DNA from: JAVRLS01 sp031961205
GTDB lineage: Archaea > Thermoplasmatota > Thermoplasmata > Thermoplasmatales > Thermoplasmataceae
Direction: 5' to 3'
Assembly (NCBI GenBank): GCA_031961205.1
Contig: JAVRLS010000047.1
Span: 1 to 7,772, forward strand
Length of the DNA: 7,772 bases
A model generated the notes under the pieces. The model worked only from the letters and a program-made list of their open reading frames with translations, was not told the origin of the DNA and did not search any database. Numbering within the stretch: position 1 is the first letter of the stretch; every line of letters starts with the position of its first letter. Shown piece by piece: positions 1-5,908 of the stretch. The position numbers and the translations under genes were made by a program.

Positions 1-2
1 TC

Positions 3-626
3 AAGAGGAACGTGATCAATGGAAACTGCGGCATGATGATCGTTTCTTCCGGCGATGGAAAAAACCTGTATCTTGTACGATCCGGATTCACAGCGAAAGG
101 TAAAAACCACCTCGGGATACGCGGACTGGATTTTTCAGATGTTGAATTCGATACCGGGGATTATGAAGCCATTGAGGGGAAGAATCTTGGAAACGTAACC
201 TCTGCGATCACATCCAGCGGTAAATTCATATCTGCCATCTTCACCGGGCTTTCGGAAGGGACTGTGGATAAGGCCATCGAATACTCAAAGGTCAGGTTTG
301 CATTCGATCATCCGCTTATGGATTACGGCCCGCTTTCATCATCCCTTTCGTTTATGAAGATGGAGATTGACATGATCAGGTCGTTTGCCTACTCGGCTGC
401 AGACAGCTATGGAACAGCGCTTTCAAAGATAAAGGCAAAGGCGGTTTCAGTTGATGCCGCGCGCCTGGCACTGCAGGTACACGGTGGTTACGGATACATA
501 GAGGATTTTGGCATAGAGAAATTCTACAGGGATGCCATGGCACTTTCCATCATATTCGGAAACGACAGTGATGAGAATATGATAGTATCGGAACACATAT
601 TCGGGGGGAAGAGCGGTTCCGTCTGA
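3..626 (+). CDS. Acyl-CoA dehydrogenase family protein, C-terminal part (5' end outside window)
   Basis: This is the C-terminal ~208 residues of an acyl-CoA dehydrogenase-family flavoprotein; the reading frame is open to the left edge, so the GTG at 12 is not a true start. The fragment begins in the middle beta domain (INGNCGMMIVSS resembles the family's ITNG..AD.F.V strand), passes a GIRGLDFSDVEF segment typical of the domain border, and ends in the C-terminal helical domain with a conserved Arg (SKVRFAFDHPL) and the FAD-contacting QVHGGYGY motif near 474-499. Known members oxidise acyl-CoA to enoyl-CoA and pass electrons to electron-transfer flavoprotein. Oddity: where most members have the catalytic Glu (YEGT), a gap-free alignment from the RDA motif puts Phe at 555-557 (IFGN), so activity is uncertain. 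It converges on the thioesterase gene with 6 bases between stop codons. The family is clear; the substrate is not. Confidence 0.9.
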   Translation, partial: KRNVINGNCGMMIVSSGDGKNLYLVRSGFTAKGKNHLGIRGLDFSDVEFDTGDYEAIEGKNLGNVTSAITSSGKFISAIFTGLSEGTVDKAIEYSKVRFAFDHPLMDYGPLSSSLSFMKMEIDMIRSFAYSAADSYGTALSKIKAKAVSVDAARLALQVHGGYGYIEDFGIEKFYRDAMALSIIFGNDSDENMIVSEHIFGGKSGSV

Positions 627-632
627 ATGCCG

Positions 633-1031
633 TCAGTGGTAAAGGAAGTAAACACCGGACGAGGCAGCACACAGTTCGCTGTTGCTGTCAAAAACCTCTA
701 TTTTTGAATATCCAAGAGTTTTTCCCTTTTTTTCAACGCTGCATATGAAACGTGCAGGCCCGTATTTAACAGGTTTTATAAAATCGGTGTTAAGGCTCAC
801 TGTTACCTGGTTGACGACATCACCGTAGGTCATCATGCTCAGGCCGCCGATCGCATCTGAAATTGACATTATAGCGCCCCCGTTCATTATTCCACCAATA
901 CGCATAACGTTGTCCTTCACAGGGACCTCTATTTCAATGTATCCTTCCCTTACATCACGGACATTGATCACGACATCTTTCAGAAAGCCGTCCATCTTGA
1001 AAATATTCTTCAGGAGATCGCCGTCAAACAT
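633..1031 (-). CDS. PaaI-type hotdog-fold thioesterase
   Basis: A 132-residue single-domain hotdog protein, the usual PaaI/THEM2 size. The central signature GGIMNGGAIMSISDAIGG (about residues 46-63) matches the family's HGG....L.D.AGG helix, with the catalytic acid as Asp59; flanking strands (YIEIEVPV, VTVSLNTDFIKPV, ARFICSVEKKGKTLGYSKIEV) fit the hotdog sheet. Family members hydrolyse acyl-CoA thioesters in the cytoplasm, often relieving dead-end CoA esters in aromatic or fatty-acid catabolism. Oddity: the usual His before the two glycines is Asn50. The frame runs up to a GTG at 1085, but the family-like N-terminus begins at the ATG at 1031, with a TATA-like box about 31 bases upstream. An ATG at 1043, preceded by a weak AGGA, is the main alternative and adds four residues. 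It is divergent from the acyl-CoA synthetase, so the two may share control. The substrate cannot be told. Confidence 0.85.
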   Translation of the reverse strand: MFDGDLLKNIFKMDGFLKDVVINVRDVREGYIEIEVPVKDNVMRIGGIMNGGAIMSISDAIGGLSMMTYGDVVNQVTVSLNTDFIKPVKYGPARFICSVEKKGKTLGYSKIEVFDSNSELCAASSGVYFLYH

Positions 1032-1055
1032 ATAGCTCTGCATGAAATGATCCTT

Positions 1056-1067
1056 AAAGTATATTTT
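1056..1067 (-). promoter_or_regulatory. Possible TATA box for the thioesterase gene
   Basis: On the - strand this reads AAAATATACTTT, centred about 31 bases before the ATG at 1031. This is slightly far for a leaderless transcript but consistent with a leader of a few bases. It would be too close for a start at 1043. Weak, position-based evidence only. Confidence 0.3.
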
Positions 1068-1091
1068 GCATTTGCCTGTAAACACAGAAAA

Positions 1092-1099
1092 CTATATAA
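1092..1099 (+). promoter_or_regulatory. TATA box for the acyl-CoA synthetase gene
   Basis: CTATATAA preceded by an A-rich BRE-like CAGAAAA, centred 26 bases upstream of the ATG at 1122. That spacing puts transcription start at or next to the ATG, i.e. a leaderless mRNA as is common in Thermoplasmatales. It also argues against the upstream in-frame ATG at 1047, which would lie before the promoter. No Shine-Dalgarno motif is seen before 1122. Confidence 0.6.
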
Positions 1100-1121
1100 C
1101 TTCATAAAACAATATATTCGC

Positions 1122-2711
1122 ATGAGCTATGATTACCAGCTGACAATAGACAAGATACTGAAATCAGGAGTTAGCAAGGATCCGGACCAGGTTATAGACT
1201 ATGCCGGAAGAAGGAAGTACACATATGAAGATTTTGCCGATCGTGTTGAAAGACTTGCCCAGGCACTCATCAGCATAGGGGTCAGGAAGGGTGACAGGGT
1301 TGCCGTTATAGACTGGGATACCTATGTGTACCTTGAGGCTTACTACGCAGTTCCCATGATCGGGGCGGTACTGCATACCGTGAATGTGCGTTATCCGCAG
1401 GAGCTCATCTACTACAGCATGGAGCATGCGGAGGATAAGTATGTGATCGTGCGTGATGAATTTGTGCCAATACTCTCAAAAAACAGGGATGCGTTCTATT
1501 TCATAAAGGGATGGATCGCATATTCCGAGAAGGGAGAGATCCCGGATTCGCTATCGCCACTTTACAACTATGACGAACTTATGGAGAAGCACTATGACAT
1601 TGAGCTTCCAAAGGTATCCGAAAATGATCTGGCAACCACATTCTACACTTCAGGAACCACGGGAATACCGAAAGGGGTCCAGTTCACGCACAGGCAGCTC
1701 GTCATGCATACGCTGTCGGCAATGTCAGGGCTTGCAGATGATCCTATAGGCCTGACCAGCAAGGATGTGCTCCTTCCCCTTGTGCCCATGTTCCATGTGC
1801 ATTCATGGGGTATGCCGTACATGGCGCTGATGAAGGGGATGAAATACGTGCTTCCCGGACGTTATGACTTCGACAGGATCATCGATCTTCTTGCTGATGA
1901 TAAGGTGACCTTGAGCGCAATGGTGCCTTCGATCCTCTACATGATAATAAACAATCCAAAGGCAGGAAAGCTGAAGGACCTGCATCTGAAGACGATCATA
2001 GGGGGCGGTGCACTGCCGGTTGGCCTCAGGAAGGCAGCCGAGGCCCTTAACATAACCGCAATTTCAGGTTACGGCCTTTCAGAGACCGCTCCAATACTAA
2101 CGCTTGCAACCTACAACAGCAAGGTCCGGAATATGAAGCCGGAAGAAAGGATAGCATACCATACAAAGACAGGCATACCGATACCGCTGGTTGACCTCCG
2201 CGTAATCGACGGGTCCGGCAAGGATGTTAAGGCCGATGAAAAATCTGTAGGCGAAATAGTTGTACGCTGCCCCTGGCTAACATCGGTTTACGTTAAAAAT
2301 GATGAGGGGACGAAGGCCCTCTGGAAGGATGACTGGATGCATACCGGTGATCTTGCCGTCATTGACAGTTTAGGGTATGTATCGATCGTTGACAGGGAGA
2401 AGGACGCCGTGAAATCGGGTGGTGAATTCATACCTTCGCTGATACTTGAGGATACGATCAGTGGATGCCCCGGCCTGAAGGAGGTTGCAGTTGTTGGGAA
2501 GCCTGATCCTAAATGGGGTGAGCGCCCCATCGCTTTCTATACTGGATCATGTAAACCGGATGATATAAGGAAATACCTTGAAAATTATGTGAGTGTCGGC
2601 AGGATAGCAAAATTCTGGATTCCGGATGATTTCATAAATGTCCAGGACTTCCCGAAAACAAGCACCGGGAAGATCGACAAGAAGGTTCTGCGCGAACAGC
2701 TGAAAAACTGA
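1122..2711 (+). CDS. AMP-forming fatty acyl-CoA synthetase (AlkK-like ANL superfamily)
   Basis: This enzyme activates a carboxylic acid with ATP to an acyl-adenylate and then to acyl-CoA, the entry step of beta-oxidation, in the cytoplasm. The 529-residue protein has all adenylate-forming motifs: the phosphate loop YTSGTTGIPKG (175-185), GYGLSETAP (316-324), the ribose-binding Asp in HTGD (Asp410), the hinge DREKD with GGEFI (about 424-436), and the C-terminal catalytic Lys in STGKIDKK (Lys517). The N-terminus (KYTYEDF, GDRVAVIDWDTY, GAVLHTVNVRY) resembles the medium-chain AlkK branch more than acetyl-CoA synthetases. The start at 1122 is preferred over 1047 because a TATA box lies 26 bases before it and because the extra 25 residues look non-coding. 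It is divergent from the thioesterase and convergent with the transporter remnant. Chain length preference is a guess; benzoate-like or branched acids are also possible. Confidence 0.93.
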   Translation: MSYDYQLTIDKILKSGVSKDPDQVIDYAGRRKYTYEDFADRVERLAQALISIGVRKGDRVAVIDWDTYVYLEAYYAVPMIGAVLHTVNVRYPQELIYYSMEHAEDKYVIVRDEFVPILSKNRDAFYFIKGWIAYSEKGEIPDSLSPLYNYDELMEKHYDIELPKVSENDLATTFYTSGTTGIPKGVQFTHRQLVMHTLSAMSGLADDPIGLTSKDVLLPLVPMFHVHSWGMPYMALMKGMKYVLPGRYDFDRIIDLLADDKVTLSAMVPSILYMIINNPKAGKLKDLHLKTIIGGGALPVGLRKAAEALNITAISGYGLSETAPILTLATYNSKVRNMKPEERIAYHTKTGIPIPLVDLRVIDGSGKDVKADEKSVGEIVVRCPWLTSVYVKNDEGTKALWKDDWMHTGDLAVIDSLGYVSIVDREKDAVKSGGEFIPSLILEDTISGCPGLKEVAVVGKPDPKWGERPIAFYTGSCKPDDIRKYLENYVSVGRIAKFWIPDDFINVQDFPKTSTGKIDKKVLREQLKN

Positions 2712-2722
2712 CGGATCGATTT

Positions 2723-3282
2723 TTAAATGCTGATCATGCAGGGAACTATCCTGTATATCGACACATTTTCATATTTTTTAAACCGGAACTTACTGTAACG
2801 GTTGTACTCATATTCCATCCCTGAAAAATCCCTGAAAAAGAAAATTAGGATATCAACGAATCCCATTAAGCATCCCACAGCAATGAAGCTGTACATGGAT
2901 CCAAACTGGAATACGGCTCCGCCAATTACGCTGGATGCTGATGATGCTGCGATTCCAAATGCATTCATGGATCCCTGTATCCTTGCCATGAGATTTTCCG
3001 GCACCGCCTTCAGTATCGCTGTCCGGGCAGCGACGGATCCTACCCCATGCCCAGGCCGGCCGTTGTTGCCAGTATCATTATCATGAATATGCTGTGTATG
3101 AAGTAGATGGATGCCAGTGATATCCCTATTGCCGTGTAGACCGTCAGGCTTATCCTGCCAGGCTTTCCCGAAAGTTTGTAGCCGATCATCGATACCGCGG
3201 CCATGCCCGGGACCTGCTTCAAATAAAAATATATAAAATATGTTTTCCAACCGCGGCCTTTTGACGTGTCACGAAAAACGCT
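2723..3282 (-). pseudogene. Major facilitator superfamily transporter remnant (frameshifted, N-terminal half missing)
   Basis: Two - strand frames together encode the C-terminal part of an MFS permease. The upstream frame (3282 to 3040) carries VPGMAAVSMIGYKL, a loop SGKPGR resembling the MFS motif between paired helices, and two more hydrophobic helices ending in TTAGLGMG followed by TAG. The downstream frame (about 3046 to 2723) continues with VGSVAARTAILKAVPENL and helices around SSASSVIGGAVFQFG and FIAVGCLMGFVDILIFFF, then a basic tail. Restoring one G in the GGGG run (RNA-sense ATGGGGTAG, about 3040-3048) rejoins them exactly. Only about five helices, probably 8 to 12, are present; upstream the frame hits TAA at 3285-3283, and no N-terminal domain is seen before the next gene. 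A further short in-frame-looking peptide in the third frame (3296 to 3222, AFFVTRQKAAVGKH) may be more of the same gene after another shift. The substrate is unknown. A homopolymer sequencing error could explain the frameshift but not the missing half. Confidence 0.75.
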
Positions 3283-3314
3283 TTAAAAATATTGATTTAT
3301 ATATTAAAATATAA

Positions 3315-5291
3315 TTATTTTCCCTTATAGTCAGGTTTTCTCTTGCTGAGGAATGCTGATATTCCCTCCTTCAGGTCTTCAGTTCCGTAGAGCAGCCCCA
3401 TGGACATAGATTCCATCTCAAGTCCATCATCAACGGAGATATCCATGCCCTTAACGACCAGGCGCTTGGCAAGCGCAGCAGAAATCGGAGCGACCTTTCC
3501 TGCTATTTCTCCCGCAAATTTTACCGTGTCCTCATCGATTGTCTTCTCGTCAAAGATCTTTGAAACGAGTCCGGTATCATAGGCATATTTTCCCGTAAAA
3601 CGATCACCTGTCAGTATTATGTAAGCTGCCCTTGACTGGCCTATGAGCTTTGGAAGGCGCTGCGATCCGCCCCATCCCGGTATCAGGCCAAGTGTGACCT
3701 CCGGGAAGCCTATCTGGACATTTTCAGTTGCAACCCTTATGTCGCAGGCCAGCGACATCTCCAGGCCGCCACCGAGCGTATAGCCCTTCATCTCGGCAAT
3801 GGTTATCTTTGGAATCTCTGTAAGCAGCTTGTATATACGCTCTCCCTTGCGTGAATATTCCATGAAGTCAAACGTGCTTGTGAAGAATGAATCCAGCTGT
3901 GCACCCGCAGAAAATACGCTGCCGTTTCCGGTCAGTATTATCGCTGTTATCTCCCTGTCGTTCCAGAGTTCGTTCAGATTCTTTTCAAGGGCGTCCATCA
4001 CAGCTGCATTGACAAGGTTGTTCTTCGTGTTGTTTATGCGCAGCCTGGCAACCTTCCCGATCCTTTCGACTATAACGGCATCGCTGCTCTCTATCCTTTC
4101 GGCGGAAACATGCGCCTCCTTCTCATTTTTTTCAGGCACTACCTTTGCCGTTATAATCGTTTTAAGCTTTCCCTCTGCAATGGATTTAGCCGGCGCAAAA
4201 ACGGTTACGCCGAATCTCTTCTGCAGATCCTCAAGCTTCTTCTTTATTTCTGCGTTCGTAAGACCTTTTGCAACGGTTATCGGCCCGAAAGGCCTGTTCA
4301 TCCCGAGGCGAACGCCCGTTTCTATATCATCTGGCGATGCAACACCCTCCTCTATTATCTTCACTGCTTCGTTCACTTCCAGCGACAGAACATCCATCAT
4401 ATCGATCTTTGTGGTAGGCTTTGCCTCCGGCATCTGTACCTTTCCGCCTGACCACCTGTAGAAGCCCTCTCCCGTCTTCAGTCCAAGCTTCTTCTCCTGG
4501 AACAGCTTCCTGTATGTCTGGCATTTGCCGTAGTCGGGTGAAAGTTCGTCTTTATAGTACTCGAGGGAGTGAAATACCGTGTCTATACCAACATAGTCCA
4601 TCAGTTCATAAGGTCCCATGGGGAGACCCTGTGATCTGGCGAACCGGTCAATTTCCTCGGGTTTTCCAACGTTCTGGTCAAGCAGCAGGCAGAAGAAAAG
4701 GCTTTCCGGGGCATTTATCCTGTTCACAACAAAACCAGGCGTATCCTTGAAAACCTTGATCGGCGTCTTTCCGATCTTCTTTGAAAATTCGTATGTTGCT
4801 TCAAAGACAGAATCTGAAGTGAAATCGCTCTTTATTACTTCGACGAGCTTCAGTACAACCGGTGGATTGAAAAAATGCATTCCGACAACATTTTCCTTCT
4901 TAGATATGCTCCCGGCTATTTCAGAAAGCCTTATGTTTGATGTGTTTGTTGCAAGTATTGCGTCCTTCCTGCAGTATGAATCGATCTGTGCGAATACCTG
5001 CTTTTTCAGGTCTATTATCTCGGGCACAGCTTCTATAATCATATCCGCATTTTCAACGGCTTTCCTGATATCCGTGGAAAATGATATCCTTGACATGACC
5101 TCGTTTTTATCCCTGATCTTTCCGGATTTTACGAGCCTGTCAAAGCTCTCATCCATTGCCTTCCTTGCCTTTTCGAGAATCTCATCAGATATATCCTCAA
5201 GTATCACATTCGATCCGGAAAGCGCAACCACTTCCGCTATCCCGTGCCCCATTATCCCGGATCCTATAACCGTAACATTCTTTATTTCCAT
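3315..5291 (-). CDS. Bifunctional 3-hydroxyacyl-CoA dehydrogenase / enoyl-CoA hydratase fusion
   Basis: One 658-residue polypeptide carries two consecutive beta-oxidation steps. Residues 1-290 form a 3-hydroxyacyl-CoA dehydrogenase: NAD-binding GSGIMG (10-15), TNTSNI with Ser118, GMHFFNP with catalytic His139, Glu151 and Asn190, at spacings nearly identical to the human enzyme's Ser137/His158/Glu170/Asn208. Residues 300-370 are a second dehydrogenase C-terminal repeat (GMNRPFGPI). After a charged linker (about 375-405) comes a crotonase domain (410-658): oxyanion-hole FSAGAQL (460-466), GGGLE with Glu511, and FPEV with Glu531, 20 residues apart as for Glu144/Glu164 of rat hydratase, so both catalytic acids are kept. 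The dehydrogenase-first order is the archaeal one, as in the Metallosphaera crotonyl-CoA hydratase/3-hydroxybutyryl-CoA dehydrogenase, and the reverse of bacterial FadB. It starts 4 bases after the SCP2 gene; GTGAT overlapping that stop codon may serve as a ribosome site. Cytoplasmic; likely makes 3-ketoacyl-CoA and NADH. Confidence 0.95.
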   Translation of the reverse strand: MEIKNVTVIGSGIMGHGIAEVVALSGSNVILEDISDEILEKARKAMDESFDRLVKSGKIRDKNEVMSRISFSTDIRKAVENADMIIEAVPEIIDLKKQVFAQIDSYCRKDAILATNTSNIRLSEIAGSISKKENVVGMHFFNPPVVLKLVEVIKSDFTSDSVFEATYEFSKKIGKTPIKVFKDTPGFVVNRINAPESLFFCLLLDQNVGKPEEIDRFARSQGLPMGPYELMDYVGIDTVFHSLEYYKDELSPDYGKCQTYRKLFQEKKLGLKTGEGFYRWSGGKVQMPEAKPTTKIDMMDVLSLEVNEAVKIIEEGVASPDDIETGVRLGMNRPFGPITVAKGLTNAEIKKKLEDLQKRFGVTVFAPAKSIAEGKLKTIITAKVVPEKNEKEAHVSAERIESSDAVIVERIGKVARLRINNTKNNLVNAAVMDALEKNLNELWNDREITAIILTGNGSVFSAGAQLDSFFTSTFDFMEYSRKGERIYKLLTEIPKITIAEMKGYTLGGGLEMSLACDIRVATENVQIGFPEVTLGLIPGWGGSQRLPKLIGQSRAAYIILTGDRFTGKYAYDTGLVSKIFDEKTIDEDTVKFAGEIAGKVAPISAALAKRLVVKGMDISVDDGLEMESMSMGLLYGTEDLKEGISAFLSKRKPDYKGK

Positions 5292-5295
5292 CTTA

Positions 5296-5622
5296 TCACT
5301 TCGCCTTTGTCAGTGAATTTATCAGTTTCTGCACATAGAAAAGATCGCCTGAAACCGTAACCTTTCCCCCCATGAATGCAGAGAAGGCGTTGGTTTTCCC
5401 GGTCATTATATCCGAAAGGACCTGATCTGTAGATTTTATGACAGATGTTGCATTTTCCGTTGTGCCATCAAAAAGAGTGATCTTTGAATCCCCGATGACC
5501 ACGTAATACGGTTCGGAATCGGATAATGTTACCTGTATTTTCTTGCTGTCCTTCAGGATCTCGTCTTTTCCGGCTATATTTATCTTATCAGCCATTTGCA
5601 TAAGTATATCTTTAGAACCCAT
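5296..5622 (-). CDS. SCP2-like sterol/lipid-carrier domain protein
   Basis: A 108-residue stand-alone SCP2-fold protein. The family forms a hydrophobic tunnel that holds fatty acids, acyl-CoA or sterols. The signature is in the second half: a strand pair (YYVVIGDSKITLFDG), then STDQVLSDIMTGKTN with a helix, and the typical ending AFMGGKVTVSGDLFYVQKL. The frame extends up to 5751, but the start is placed at the ATG at 5622 because MGSKDILMQMADKINIAG looks like a native amphipathic N-terminus, the upstream extension is AT-rich and Phe/Tyr/Asn-heavy, and a TATA-like box lies 24 bases upstream. Its stop lies 4 bases before the dehydrogenase/hydratase start, so the two are almost surely co-transcribed. 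The natural inference is that it binds or delivers acyl-CoA substrates to that enzyme. It has no catalytic residues that I can see. Confidence 0.87.
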   Translation of the reverse strand: MGSKDILMQMADKINIAGKDEILKDSKKIQVTLSDSEPYYVVIGDSKITLFDGTTENATSVIKSTDQVLSDIMTGKTNAFSAFMGGKVTVSGDLFYVQKLINSLTKAK

Positions 5623-5641
5623 AATGTAATAACGAATAGAA

Positions 5642-5650
5642 AAATATAAT
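5642..5650 (-). promoter_or_regulatory. TATA box for the SCP2-dehydrogenase/hydratase operon
   Basis: On the - strand this reads ATTATATTT, centred 24 bases before the ATG at 5622, which suits a leaderless transcript. A second TATA-like element (ATTTAAATAT, 5666-5675) lies about 48 bases upstream and could give a transcript with a ~20-base leader instead. Evidence is position and composition only. Confidence 0.45.
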
Positions 5651-5871
5651 ACTTTCACTGCCCAGATATTTAAATTCGAAAAAAGATGGCAATAAAAGTT
5701 GGCATTGATAAAAAAGTTACGTTGAATATAATAGAGTTTTGAAATCTTCATACATTATTTTTATGCTTTCATATAAAATTCTATATATTCTATTTCGATT
5801 CATATGATTCATTCATCCGATATTCGTATTTGTGTCAGACGTATTTTATTTTATCCAAATTTTAAAAGAAA

Positions 5872-5881
5872 AGTTTATGAA
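5872..5881 (+). promoter_or_regulatory. Possible TATA box for the radical SAM gene
   Basis: AGTTTATGAA preceded by purine-rich AAAAGAAA (BRE-like), centred about 32 bases before the ATG at 5909; this would give a leader of only a few bases. The stronger-looking TATA cluster at 5771-5789 is an alternative that would give a leader of about 100 bases. Confidence 0.35.
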
Positions 5882-5908
5882 TTAAGAGGGTTTACATATC
5901 TCGATAAA

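Larger units (their letters stand above)
5623..5908. other. AT-rich divergent intergenic region
   Basis: This 286-base stretch lies between the SCP2 operon (leftward) and the radical SAM gene (rightward). It is much richer in A and T than the flanking genes and holds several TATA-like elements: 5642-5650 and 5666-5675 on the - strand, and ATATAAAA (5771-5778), TATATATT (5782-5789) and GTTTATGAA (5873-5881) on the + strand. An ATTCAT word recurs near 5799-5815. Both neighbouring frames happen to stay open into this region, but the codons used there (TTA, AGA, ATT, CGT) differ from the gene bodies, so I treat it as non-coding. No tRNA or structured RNA was recognised. Confidence 0.6.

Noticed and set aside
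1032..1085. Longer N-terminus for the thioesterase starting at GTG 1085
   Set aside because: The added residues do not look like the hotdog family, the start is GTG, and it would overlap the synthetase promoter region; an ATG at 1031 or 1043 fits better.
1047..1121. Extra 25 residues at the start of the acyl-CoA synthetase
   Set aside because: A well-placed TATA box at 1092-1099 lies inside this stretch, so it is probably promoter DNA.
3799..4461. 220-residue open frame on the + strand
   Set aside because: Antisense shadow of the hydratase half, which has full catalytic motifs on the other strand.
4618..5316. 232-residue open frame on the + strand
   Set aside because: Lies antisense over the dehydrogenase domain, Ser/Phe/Ile-rich as expected of a shadow frame; no recognisable domain.
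5623..5751. 43-residue extension of the SCP2 protein
   Set aside because: AT-rich, Phe/Tyr/Asn-heavy, contains the likely promoter, and is not part of the SCP2 fold; superficially it could be taken for a membrane segment.
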